A stretch of DNA of 10,187 nucleotides from an uncultured Desulfobacterales bacterium (GTDB lineage Bacteria; Desulfobacterota; Desulfobacteria; Desulfobacterales; JAFDCJ01): contig CALZJV010000334.1 in NCBI GenBank assembly GCA_945787595.1, positions 1-10,187 on the forward strand, given 5' to 3'. Made by a program: the position numbers and the translations under genes. The notes beneath the pieces are model-generated. The model searched no databases. It saw only the letters and a program-made list of their open reading frames with translations, and was not told where the DNA came from. Shown here one piece after another: positions 1 through 7,830 of this stretch (the first letter of the stretch is position 1; each line of letters starts with the position of its first letter).

Positions 1-21
1 GATGCATAAACAGGAGTCACC

Positions 22-453
22 ATGTATATCAAACAATCAGAGCTTTTGATGGGTACCAGCATGGATTTTATCAAAAAGTTTATGGATATGTCTCAAATGG
101 TATCCCATGAAAAGGGTGATATACTCTTCCGGGAAAAAGATCCAGCGCTATATTTTTACGTTCTGCTCAACGGACGTGTCAAGTTGGGTGTTGGTGAGAG
201 CGACCAGAGGGTTTACGATGTCAGACTAAATGGTGAGGCATTTGGATGGTCCAGCTTAATCGGACGCGACAAATATTCAGCCTCGGCGGAATGTCTAGAA
301 CCGACAAAGCTTTTAAAAACAGATAGCGAAAAGCTGAGAAAAGAACTGGAGAAAGATCCAGCCAACGGGATTGTATTTTTCAAACAACTTGCTGCAACAC
401 TAGGAAATCGTCTGCTCGAAGGCTACAAAAGGATCTCGCCGCAATCTGAATAG
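22..453 (+). CDS. Small stand-alone cyclic-nucleotide-binding-like (Crp/Fnr N-terminal) protein
   Basis: This 143-residue protein resembles the N-terminal sensor domain of Crp/Fnr regulators and has no helix-turn-helix after it. The beta-roll can be followed from residues about 27-93: EKGDILF (30-36), YFYVLLNGRVKLG (44-56) and GEAFGWSSLIGR (71-82), then YSASAE (85-90). A helical tail (about 94-140) ends the protein. In true cAMP binders the phosphate-binding cassette has Glu after the FG and an Arg just before the SA pair; here these are Trp76 and Tyr85, so classical cAMP binding is doubtful (inference). CAGGAG at 11-16 lies 5 bases before the ATG and supports this start over the in-frame ATGs at 49 and 61. 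Without a DNA-binding domain it may be a ligand-sensing partner or a diverged regulator. The 141-base gap to the next gene shows no clear terminator. Domain assignment is firm, function unknown. Confidence 0.85.
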   Translation: MYIKQSELLMGTSMDFIKKFMDMSQMVSHEKGDILFREKDPALYFYVLLNGRVKLGVGESDQRVYDVRLNGEAFGWSSLIGRDKYSASAECLEPTKLLKTDSEKLRKELEKDPANGIVFFKQLAATLGNRLLEGYKRISPQSE

Positions 454-594
454 AAAAAATTCGGTTCTATAGCCAAAACAAAGGTCGTTGCTAAAAGCCG
501 GTGGAATATCCTACGGCGTCGATATTACCCTTTTTTTAGGTTATGGTTTCGAAAAAATTTTATCCGAATAAATCGAATTTCATCAGGAGGTGTT

Positions 595-1188
595 ATGGTT
601 AGCGATACGATACCGATTCCACCAGCAAGAAAGATGAGTCGTCGGGAGTTTCTGCAGCTTTCATCCATGGCGGCTGCCGGTCTGGTTGCCAGCTGTGCCA
701 CCAACCCGGTAACCGGCCGAAGCCAACTCATGCTGGTGTCCGAAGACAAGGAAATTCAAATCGATAAACAGAACTCACCGTATCAGTTTTCGGCGGACCA
801 CGGAACGGTTCAAGATAAGCGCTTAAATGACTATATTGATCGTACCGGCAAAAATATCGCCGCGCAAACCCATCGTAAGCACATGCCCTATAATTTTCAT
901 GTGGTCAATGCAACCTATGTCAATGCTTATGCCTTTCCAGGCGGGACGATTGCCTGCACCCGCGGCATATTACTTTCCCTGGACAACGAGGCTGAGCTGT
1001 CGGCATTACTGGGACACGAATTGGGCCATGTAAATGCCCGGCACACCGCCCAGCAGATGTCAAAAGGCATGCTCACCCAGGCGGTAGTCGGCGGTCTGTG
1101 GCGAGTTACAGCCGTGACAACGAACGCGAAGCAGACGCGCTGGGAATGGAATACATGGTGCGTGCCGGATACAGTTCCCAGGGGATGA
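595..1188 (+). CDS. M48-family Zn-metalloprotease (BepA-like), N-terminal part, frame-disrupted
   Basis: This is the front half of a periplasmic M48 peptidase with the family's active site HELGH at residues 141-145 (H141 and H145 Zn ligands, E142 catalytic). It starts with a twin-arginine signal (SRREFLQ, residues 15-21) followed by a hydrophobic stretch and a lipobox ending in LVASC, so Cys34 is the likely lipidated residue: a Tat-exported lipoprotein. AGGAGG at 585-590 fixes the start at 595 rather than the internal ATG at 634. Homology-like sequence runs to about residue 166 (AVVGG). After that, the last 30 or so residues (LWRVTAVTTN and on) look nothing like the family and are out-of-frame reading to a stop at 1186-1188. 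The true continuation, including the third Zn ligand, is in the frame starting at 1098. As written this fragment lacks the full metal site and should be inactive. Confidence 0.85.
   Translation: MVSDTIPIPPARKMSRREFLQLSSMAAAGLVASCATNPVTGRSQLMLVSEDKEIQIDKQNSPYQFSADHGTVQDKRLNDYIDRTGKNIAAQTHRKHMPYNFHVVNATYVNAYAFPGGTIACTRGILLSLDNEAELSALLGHELGHVNARHTAQQMSKGMLTQAVVGGLWRVTAVTTNAKQTRWEWNTWCVPDTVPRG
1088..1100 (+). other. Deletion/frameshift junction inside the M48 protease gene
   Basis: Upstream codons read in phase with 595 as far as AVVGG (ending about 1094). Downstream codons read in phase with 1098, beginning VASYSRDNEREAD. The phase change together with the shortened HELGH-to-EREAD spacing fits one deletion of 3n+1 bases, roughly 80-90, and not a simple one-base slip. 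I see no slippery heptamer or downstream stem that would suggest programmed frameshifting. Real mutation or assembly error cannot be told apart from this sequence alone. Confidence 0.65.
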
Positions 1189-1859
1189 TCGGCCTGATGG
1201 ACGTTTTGCGGAGTATGGGAAAGCACAAACCCAGCGCCATCGAACTTATGTTTAGCACTCACCCGATGAGTGATGAACGTTATCGCACAGCGGTTGAAAC
1301 GTCCGACGTAAAATATAAATCGGCCGAAAGCAAGCCGATGTACCGTGAGCGCTACATGGACAATACCGCTAAACTACGATCCCAGAAAGGCGCCATCGAT
1401 GAAATCCAAAAAGGTCAGAAGGAAATGGCCGCCAATAATTTTTCTGCAGCCGATATTCACCTGCGCAAAGCTATAAAACTGGCGCCCAACGATTATACAG
1501 CGCTGGTCATGATGTCTATGAGCCAGTTGGTCCAAAAAAAATGGACTGTCGGCCGACAATACGCAGAGATGGCCCAGAAGGTTTATCCTGCAGAAGCCCA
1601 GGCCTATCACCTAAGCGGATTTGCCAAAATCCAGCTGAAGGATTTTGAGGGTGCTTTGGAAGAATTTTCCAGCTATGACAAAAAGCTTCCCGGCAATCCC
1701 AACATCATTTTCTTCAAAGGTTACGCTTATGAGGGGATGAAGAGATACCCTCAAGCCGGCCGAGAATACCAGAATTATTTAAAGTTCACACAGCAGGGTG
1801 ATTACGCCCGCCATGCCTATCAACGGTTGCAGGAGTGGCAGGCGAAAGGGTACATATAG
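1098..1859 (+). CDS. M48-family metalloprotease (BepA-like), C-terminal part with TPR repeats, frame-disrupted
   Basis: This frame carries the rest of the protease begun at 595. It opens with YSRDNEREAD, the family motif whose last Glu (nt 1128-1130) supplies the third Zn ligand. It continues with ALGMEYMVRAGY and the STHP segment (FSTHPMSDER) typical of M48 C-terminal domains, then a linker. From about residue 110 to 245 it has several tetratricopeptide-like helical pairs, for example AADIHLRKAIKLAPND and GALEEFSSYDKKLPGNPN, as in BepA/YfgC-type proteases, where TPRs bind outer-membrane assembly partners. The nominal GTG start at 1098 has no Shine-Dalgarno and lies at the disruption point, so I do not think it is a separate gene. 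BepA has about 60 residues between the second His and this Glu, from memory; here only about 34 remain, so roughly 28 residues are missing in addition to the frame change. Confidence 0.8.
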   Translation: MASYSRDNEREADALGMEYMVRAGYSSQGMIGLMDVLRSMGKHKPSAIELMFSTHPMSDERYRTAVETSDVKYKSAESKPMYRERYMDNTAKLRSQKGAIDEIQKGQKEMAANNFSAADIHLRKAIKLAPNDYTALVMMSMSQLVQKKWTVGRQYAEMAQKVYPAEAQAYHLSGFAKIQLKDFEGALEEFSSYDKKLPGNPNIIFFKGYAYEGMKRYPQAGREYQNYLKFTQQGDYARHAYQRLQEWQAKGYI

Positions 1860-1930
1860 CTAACCCAGACAAGCCGGACTTGATTATTGAATATCCATTC
1901 GAAAATAGTGGGTCTCAGGTTTCATAATTT

Positions 1931-2103
1931 AAGAAATTTCAAATAACAAAACACAAATACCAAACAAATCACAATGACCAAAATTCGAAATTCGAAACGG
2001 CTGAGCTTGTCGCAGGCCAAACAATTGGCGTTTGATCTTATTTGAGATTTCGATATTATAATTTGGAATTTATTTGCAATTTGGTGCTTGTAATTTGTTA
2101 TTT
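1931..2103. repeat. AT-rich imperfect long palindrome (MITE-like or intergenic hairpin repeat)
   Basis: The left arm begins AAATAACAAA at 1941-1950 and the right arm ends with its exact complement TTTGTTATTT at 2094-2103. Between these, low-complexity A-rich text on the left (with CGAAATTCGAAA around 1985-1996) mirrors T-rich text on the right (ATTTCGATATT, 2047-2057), with many mismatches. The apex is a clean small stem, GCCAA (2016-2020) and TTGGC (2025-2029) with loop ACAA. The outer arms and the apex share nearly the same centre (about 2022), so this is a single folded unit of about 163 bases. It makes up most of the 249-base gap between the protease and glnE, and no credible gene lies here. 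I infer it is a multicopy genomic repeat; no transposase is present. Confidence 0.65.
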
Positions 2104-2108
2104 CCCCG

Positions 2109-5063
2109 ATGAGCCGGGATTCCTGCTTCGCTCCAAACGGTTTATCCGGGTTAGGATTTACTTTTTTGTACTTTGGACAATGGACCTTGTTTAATAATTC
2201 AGAAAAATTTTTCACAGATGAATCTAACCACAAGTGGCTCGCCTACCTGAACGCTGCCGATGCCACGGGCATCCCTCCCATCACCAACCCGAAAATTCTT
2301 AAAAGTATAAAGCAGGTATTCGCCTTCAGTGATTTTGTGGCCGCCGGCTGTGCCCGGGATCCGGCCATGCCGGTTGACCTTATCGACAGCGGTGATCTCA
2401 TTCGGCGTTACGCCAAGGATGAATATCTTCAAAAATTGCCCACGATACTTTCCAGCGTTACTGATGAAGAAACTCTAAGCCGCCTGCTGCGCCGATATCG
2501 CCGTCGTGAACTGGTCCGCATCGCCTGGCGCGATTTATCCGGATGGGCGGATCTGTCGCAAACCGTGTCCGACCTTTCTGCTTTTGCGGATGCCTGCCTG
2601 GAACATACACTCAACATGCTCTATCTATGGCAGTGCCGCCGATACGGTGTGCCGACGGCGTCAGACGGCTCAAGACAGCATCTGGTCATTCTGGGATTGG
2701 GCAAACTGGGTGCCCGGGAGCTTAACTTCTCATCCGATGTCGACCTGATATTCGCATACCCGAAGGCGGGTGGCACCCGCGGAGCAAAAGAATCCATGGG
2801 CAATGATGAATTCTTTTCCCGTCTTTGCCGCCGCCTGATCAGGGTCATCGGCCAGCCAACAGCGGCCGGCTTTGTCTTTCGGGTTGATGCCCGCCTGCGC
2901 CCATTCGGCGAAAGCGGCCCTCTGGCCATGGACTTTGAAGCCATGGAACAATACTATCAACAGCAGGGTCGGGAATGGGAGCGCTATGCCCTGATCAAAG
3001 CCAGGACTGTCGCCGGTGATAAAGAGGCAGGCGCCCTTTTGTTAGACCGGCTTCATCCGTTTATTTACCGCAGATATTTGGATTACAGCGCCTTTGAATC
3101 CTTGCGGGAAATGAAACAAATGATTGCCCTGGAAGTCAAACGCAAGGGCATGGAAAACAATATCAAGCTCGGCGCGGGTGGCATCCGTGAGATTGAATTT
3201 TTCGGTCAGATATTCCAGCTGATACGCGGCGGCGTAAATCCCGCCCTCCAGAACCCGGCGATATTGAAGGTATTAAAAACGCTGACCGACGAGCGATTTA
3301 TCCCGCAGGAAGTCTGTGATGAACTGATCAATGCCTATGTGTTTTTACGAAATACCGAAAACCGTCTCCAGGCCTTCTCCGATCAACAAATCCACAAGCT
3401 GCCGGTGGATGACCACGACCAGTTGCGGCTGGCGGTATCTATGAGTTTTCCTGACAAGGAGTCATTCAACACGGCTTTAAAGAATCACAGGGATATCGTT
3501 CACGGCCACTTCCAGATGCTTCTGGAATCCGCTGATACGGATGACGGGCAAAGAAATATTGAAGATCCGTCGGAAATTATCTGGCAAAACCCGCCAGCCG
3601 GTCAACAGGCACAAAATATGCTCAGTGCGATGGGCTATGATCGACCGGACGAAGTCATCAAGCTGCTGGATTATTTGAAAAATGATCCGGAAACAAGGGC
3701 TCTGAGTCCCCGCGGCCGTCGGCGCCTTGACCAATTGGCACCCCGTTTTTTGAAAGAAATTGGTATGTGTGAAAATCCGCTGATCACGCTTCACAGAATC
3801 ATCGACCTGATCAAAACCATTGAAAGACGCACCAGTTATCTGGCCTTATTATTGGAGAACCCGACAGCCCTTTCCCATCTGGTGAAACTCTCTGCTGCGA
3901 GTCCCTGGATCGCATCGTTTCTGGCGCGGCATCCGGTGCTGCTGGATGAACTGCTTGACCCGCGCACGCTTTATCGACCACCGCAAAAAATCGAAATGAA
4001 AAAGGCTCTGCGCCAACGACTTGACCAGGTACCCATAGATGACCTGGAGTACCAGATAGAACAACTGTGCATTTTCAAACAGATCAATGTGCTGCGTGTG
4101 GCGGCGGCCGATGTCACCGGCACCCTGCCATTGATGCGCGTGAGCGACTTTCTCTCGGAGATTGCCGAAAGCATTCTCGGTGAAGTTGTAGATATTGCCT
4201 GGAATCACCTGGTGTCAAAGCATGGTACGCCCATCTGCCGGCTGGGCAATAAACGCTTCGAAAAGGGATTTGTTGTCATTGCCTATGGCAAACTGGGTGG
4301 GCTGGAGCTCGGTTACGGGTCTGATCTTGACCTCGTTTTTCTACATGCCGGAACCGGCGAACAAACCCGCGGAAAAGAGAAAGCGGTCGACAGCGCTCAA
4401 TTCTTCAACCGCCTCGGCCAGCGCGTCATCCACATCCTCACCTCCCATACCCGTGCGGGAAAAGCTTATGAAATAGACATGCGCCTGAGGCCCAGTGGAA
4501 GCTCTGGAATATTGGTCAGCCACATTGAAGCTTTTGGCAACTACCAGTTCGAAGACGCCTGGACCTGGGAACATCAGGCATTGATCAGAGCAAGACCGAT
4601 CTGTGGGGATGACATTTTAGCTCAAAAATTTGAAGCCATCCGCAAAAAAGTCCTTGCCCGTCCACGGTTTAAGGAAAAGTTAAGGGCAGAAGTTGTCGAC
4701 ATGCGCGAAAAGATGCGCAAGGAACTGATGAAACCGGAAAATGGTGTTTTTGATCTGAAGCAGAACATCGGCGCGATGGTGGACATCGAGTTCTTGGTAC
4801 AGTATCTGGTACTGCTAAATTCCCACAAGTATGCCGGTCTGCTGAAATGGACGGACAATGTCCGCCTGATCCAATCCCTGATCGAAACCGGCGCTATGGA
4901 CGAAATCACAGCCCATGTGCTCAAACATGCCTATCTGATCTATCGCGCTGCCGCACATCAGCTCAGTCTCCAGGAAAAACCCGCCAAAGTTCCTATGGAA
5001 AAGTTTCACCACCTGCAGAAGCGGGTGGCAGAAATCTGGCAGTCCTATTTTAAAAGCGAATAA
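2109..5063 (+). CDS. glnE: Bifunctional [glutamine synthetase] adenylyltransferase / deadenylylase (GlnE)
   Basis: GlnE adds AMP to glutamine synthetase when nitrogen is plentiful and removes it when nitrogen is scarce, under control of PII and glutamine. The duplicated architecture is complete: an N-terminal nucleotidyltransferase domain (deadenylylation side) with GLGKLGARELNFSSDVDL and metal Asp at 210 and 212, a helical middle region, then a second nucleotidyltransferase domain (adenylylation side) with YGKLGGLELGYGSDLDL and Asp at 739 and 741, and a helical C-terminus. The frame is uninterrupted at 984 residues, slightly longer than the usual 950 or so. The ATG at 2109 has no Shine-Dalgarno and directly abuts the palindrome. 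The conserved part starts around residue 32 (W43 aligns with an early Trp in the E. coli enzyme), so the true start may be TTG at 2187 (958 residues) or TTG at 2166, which has TTAGGA upstream. First gene of the nitrogen cluster. Confidence 0.95.
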   Translation: MSRDSCFAPNGLSGLGFTFLYFGQWTLFNNSEKFFTDESNHKWLAYLNAADATGIPPITNPKILKSIKQVFAFSDFVAAGCARDPAMPVDLIDSGDLIRRYAKDEYLQKLPTILSSVTDEETLSRLLRRYRRRELVRIAWRDLSGWADLSQTVSDLSAFADACLEHTLNMLYLWQCRRYGVPTASDGSRQHLVILGLGKLGARELNFSSDVDLIFAYPKAGGTRGAKESMGNDEFFSRLCRRLIRVIGQPTAAGFVFRVDARLRPFGESGPLAMDFEAMEQYYQQQGREWERYALIKARTVAGDKEAGALLLDRLHPFIYRRYLDYSAFESLREMKQMIALEVKRKGMENNIKLGAGGIREIEFFGQIFQLIRGGVNPALQNPAILKVLKTLTDERFIPQEVCDELINAYVFLRNTENRLQAFSDQQIHKLPVDDHDQLRLAVSMSFPDKESFNTALKNHRDIVHGHFQMLLESADTDDGQRNIEDPSEIIWQNPPAGQQAQNMLSAMGYDRPDEVIKLLDYLKNDPETRALSPRGRRRLDQLAPRFLKEIGMCENPLITLHRIIDLIKTIERRTSYLALLLENPTALSHLVKLSAASPWIASFLARHPVLLDELLDPRTLYRPPQKIEMKKALRQRLDQVPIDDLEYQIEQLCIFKQINVLRVAAADVTGTLPLMRVSDFLSEIAESILGEVVDIAWNHLVSKHGTPICRLGNKRFEKGFVVIAYGKLGGLELGYGSDLDLVFLHAGTGEQTRGKEKAVDSAQFFNRLGQRVIHILTSHTRAGKAYEIDMRLRPSGSSGILVSHIEAFGNYQFEDAWTWEHQALIRARPICGDDILAQKFEAIRKKVLARPRFKEKLRAEVVDMREKMRKELMKPENGVFDLKQNIGAMVDIEFLVQYLVLLNSHKYAGLLKWTDNVRLIQSLIETGAMDEITAHVLKHAYLIYRAAAHQLSLQEKPAKVPMEKFHHLQKRVAEIWQSYFKSE

Positions 5064-5088
5064 ATTATCTCCCGCCTTTTAAATATTA

Positions 5089-5141
5089 AATATTACAAAT
5101 TTGTAACATTTTAATTTAATTTTAGCCAAATTTGTAATATT
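5089..5141. repeat. Perfect 15-bp AT-rich inverted repeat in the glnE-glnD gap
   Basis: AATATTACAAATTTG at 5089-5103 is the exact reverse complement of 5127-5141, with a 23-base loop. The left arm overlaps a perfect 14-bp palindrome, TTACAAATTTGTAA, at 5093-5106. It lies 26 bases after the glnE stop. The stem is too AT-rich, and lacks a following T-run, for a convincing intrinsic terminator. An operator or a remnant of a mobile hairpin repeat are alternatives. Confidence 0.6.
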
Positions 5142-5158
5142 CTTCATTTTCATTGTTA

Positions 5159-5221
5159 TGCCGATTCTCCCTGTATTATTCTGAAATAACTGCGTTATAT
5201 TTAATTTCAGATTATTCGGCA
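5159..5221. repeat. Composite hairpin upstream of glnD
   Basis: Three nested complementary pairs share a centre near 5191: TGCCGA 5159-5164 with TCGGCA 5216-5221, TCTGAAAT 5180-5187 with ATTTCAGA 5204-5211, and ATAAC 5186-5190 with GTTAT 5194-5198 (the last overlaps the second by two bases, so only one can form at full length). The outer spacing is asymmetric (15 bases against 4). A further pair, AGTGCCC 5241-5247 with GGGCACT 5274-5280, follows. This could be an mRNA leader structure or part of a repeat element. No function is assigned. Confidence 0.45.
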
Positions 5222-5241
5222 CACATATTGCTCTATAGTTA

Positions 5242-7830
5242 GTGCCCCTCCACAAATCGGTTAAAATCAGTTTGGGCACTCAATCGCATGATCAATTCAA
5301 CGGGGCGGACGAACTGAGACACAAAATGAAAAATGTCCATCAAAAGGCCTCCGGTCTGCTACAGCAAAAAACTGAGGGACTCATTGCCCGCTTTTTACAG
5401 GGAAAAGAACCTGATTTCTTAAGGCAGCATGCCCGGATACTAGATGACTATTTTCGGCAGGCATTTGAGACAAGCATGGTCGGCCCGCGCATGGATATTG
5501 GTAAAAACCCCTATACCATTATTGCATTGGGTGGTTATGGTCGCGAAGAACAGTGCATTCATTCCGATGTGGATCTCCTGTTTCTATTTAAAAAAAGGGT
5601 CCCGGCCAAGGCGGAAAAACTGATCCAGGAAATCGTTTATCCATTGTGGGACATTGGTCTTGATGTCGGCTACGCCACCCGATCTTTGAAGGAGTGCTTG
5701 GAGCTCGCATCCAAAGATTTCGAAGTGTTTACCCCGATTCTGGATGCACGATTCATCTGCGGCTGGTCCCTTATATACTCTGAACTTATGGATCAACTGC
5801 GACAAAAACTCATCCGCAAGAAATCCCGTACCATTATCAACTGGTTGGTTGAGAAAAATAAAATAAGGCATGCCCAGTTCGGCGATTCGGCTTATCTGCT
5901 CGAACCCAACCTCAAAGAAGGTCAGGGTGGTTTGAGAGACTATCATACCATGCTGTGGATCGGCCAGATTGAATTTAACATAAAGCAGCCCAGAGATCTT
6001 GAATATCTGGGGCTGCTCTCCAACGAAGAATTTCAGGCATTACGCAGCTCCCTTAGATTTATCTGGGACGCGCGCAATCGCATTCATTACCTTTGCGGCC
6101 GAAAATGTGATCAGCTCAACTTCGAAAATCAGTTAAAGCTGGCTGATGCATTGAAATATAAAAAAATCAAACATCAGCAGCCGGTCGAAAAATTTCTGGG
6201 TGAGCTTCACGGGCGGATGGAATATTTGAAACAGCAGCACCTGATGTTTCTGCATGAGCTGGGATTTGAAAAGAAACGCAAACGCAGAAGAAAATCAAAG
6301 AAAACGAGCGATGTGGCCGGCCTCGAAGTTATCAAATGGGGAATGCTTAATTTCGCTTCCCCCGAGAGGATAATGGAATCACCGGTTCTTTTGATGAAAA
6401 TATTTGAAGAAAGTACACGCTTAAAAATTCCTTTAAGCGCTGAGGCCAAAAGGCTGGTCAGAGAATTTTCTTATCTTGTAGACAAAAAGTTTCAAAGCTC
6501 AAATCCCATCGTCAAATCTTTCGAGCGAATTTTGGTAGCTCCGGCGCCTACTTTCAATGTCTTAAATGAGATGCTGAACACCGGATTTCTGGTGCGGTTC
6601 ATACCCGAATTCGGAAACATCGTTAACCGGATTCAGTATGATGAATATCATCTTTACCCGGTTGACAAACATCTGCTGAGAGCCGTTCAGACAGTCAAAA
6701 AATTCGGCACTGCCAATGACAGCAGTTTGGAACCGTTGTGCGATATGATCTACGGTGAACTTAAAAATAAGAGGCTGCTTTTCTGGGCCGTGCTGCTCCA
6801 TGATATCGGCAAAGGAGAATCTGAGGAGGACCATGCCAAAAAAGGTGGCGACATAATTAAAAAAATTCTAACCAGAGTGGGGATGAAATCCGGGGACCTG
6901 GATACTGTCGTTTTTCTGGTCCAAGAGCACCTTTTTCTGGTCAAAACAGCCACCCGAAGAGATATTAACGACGAAGAAACAGCAATTTTCTGCGCCAGAA
7001 AAATAAGAGATGTTAGCCGGTTGAAAATGCTTTATCTGCTGACAGTTGCCGATTCGATCGCAACGGGACCGATGGCCTGGAACGACTGGAAAGCAACGCT
7101 TTTAAGGGACTTTTTTCTCAAGGTTTTAAACGTGTTGGAAAAGGGGGAACTGGCCACTGAGGAGGCCGTCGAAGTCATCGAGCAGAAACGAAATGTAATC
7201 ATCAATTCAGTGCAAACGCAAAAAGCTCAAGAAGACATCGGTGCCCTGTTTAGGGTCATGTCCCCGCGATACCGGCTCTATATGCCGACACCGGCGATAC
7301 TGGAGCACATAAATCTCTACAACCGGCTGGGTGCTGCCGACTTTTTATGGGATATTAAACGATCTGCCGACGCCAACACCCGCTCGGTTACCATCTGTGC
7401 CAAGGACCGCCCGGGTCTTATATCTAGAATAGCCGGCGTATTTACCTTAAACAACATTGATATACTTGATGTTCAGGTGTTCACCTGGCGCAACAACATC
7501 GCCCTGGATATCTTCGAGGTCAAACCTCCGCCGGATCAGATAAGGGAAAAGGAAAAATGGGATCGGACCGAAAATAACCTTGCCGCTGCGTTATCCGGCA
7601 GATTAAACCTGGCAGCAGCACTTCAAAAAAAAAGAGGCGCTTTTCGTCAGCCCAGCCCTAGTCGGCATAAAAAACCCCATCGTGTCGAGGTGGATAATAC
7701 CAGTTCAAGTTTTTTTACAATCATCGAAGTCTTTACCTATGATTTCCCCGGCTTACTGTTCGGTATTGCCGATGCGCTGTTTCAAAGCGAAATGTCTTTT
7801 ATGTCTGGGACCTTAACGGAGATAAGGTAG
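5242..7830 (+). CDS. glnD: PII uridylyltransferase / uridylyl-removing enzyme (GlnD), C-terminus frame-disrupted
   Basis: GlnD senses glutamine: it uridylylates PII when glutamine is low and removes UMP when it is high. Domains in order: nucleotidyltransferase with GGYGREEQ and SDVDLL (metal Asp 109 and 111), the GlnD linker helices with the conserved EPNLKEGQGGLRD, an HD hydrolase domain with LLHDIGKGE (H520, D521), a first ACT domain from about residue 711 (AKDRPGLISRIAGVF), and a second ACT domain from about 822 (EVFTYDFPGLLFGIADALF). The second ACT breaks at about residue 851, and the last residues, SFMSGTLTEIR, are out of frame; the conserved end lies in another frame to 7895. The GTG at 5242 has no Shine-Dalgarno and sits in hairpin-rich DNA. 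ATG at 5326 (residue 29) is a plausible alternative start, though the GTG start keeps motif positions close to those of E. coli GlnD. Catalytic domains look intact; glutamine sensing may not be. Confidence 0.93.
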   Translation: MPLHKSVKISLGTQSHDQFNGADELRHKMKNVHQKASGLLQQKTEGLIARFLQGKEPDFLRQHARILDDYFRQAFETSMVGPRMDIGKNPYTIIALGGYGREEQCIHSDVDLLFLFKKRVPAKAEKLIQEIVYPLWDIGLDVGYATRSLKECLELASKDFEVFTPILDARFICGWSLIYSELMDQLRQKLIRKKSRTIINWLVEKNKIRHAQFGDSAYLLEPNLKEGQGGLRDYHTMLWIGQIEFNIKQPRDLEYLGLLSNEEFQALRSSLRFIWDARNRIHYLCGRKCDQLNFENQLKLADALKYKKIKHQQPVEKFLGELHGRMEYLKQQHLMFLHELGFEKKRKRRRKSKKTSDVAGLEVIKWGMLNFASPERIMESPVLLMKIFEESTRLKIPLSAEAKRLVREFSYLVDKKFQSSNPIVKSFERILVAPAPTFNVLNEMLNTGFLVRFIPEFGNIVNRIQYDEYHLYPVDKHLLRAVQTVKKFGTANDSSLEPLCDMIYGELKNKRLLFWAVLLHDIGKGESEEDHAKKGGDIIKKILTRVGMKSGDLDTVVFLVQEHLFLVKTATRRDINDEETAIFCARKIRDVSRLKMLYLLTVADSIATGPMAWNDWKATLLRDFFLKVLNVLEKGELATEEAVEVIEQKRNVIINSVQTQKAQEDIGALFRVMSPRYRLYMPTPAILEHINLYNRLGAADFLWDIKRSADANTRSVTICAKDRPGLISRIAGVFTLNNIDILDVQVFTWRNNIALDIFEVKPPPDQIREKEKWDRTENNLAAALSGRLNLAAALQKKRGAFRQPSPSRHKKPHRVEVDNTSSSFFTIIEVFTYDFPGLLFGIADALFQSEMSFMSGTLTEIR

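Noticed and set aside
1080..1110. Programmed ribosomal frameshift in the M48 gene
   Set aside because: There is no slippery heptamer, and about 28 residues are missing as well as the frame, which a ribosomal shift would not explain.
1098..1859. An independent TPR protein gene starting at GTG 1098
   Set aside because: It has no ribosome site, and its first residues are the third Zn-ligand motif of the protease upstream.
1922..2233. Minus-strand open frame of about 100 codons across the protease-glnE gap
   Set aside because: It reads through the AT-rich palindrome, gives low-complexity sequence, and has no recognisable domain.
3849..4208. Minus-strand open frames within glnE, glnD and amtB
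   Set aside because: They are antisense shadows of well-conserved genes, with no recognisable family.
5064..5110. Intrinsic terminator after glnE
   Set aside because: The inverted repeat is AT-only with a long loop and no T-run, so I left it as a repeat of unknown role.
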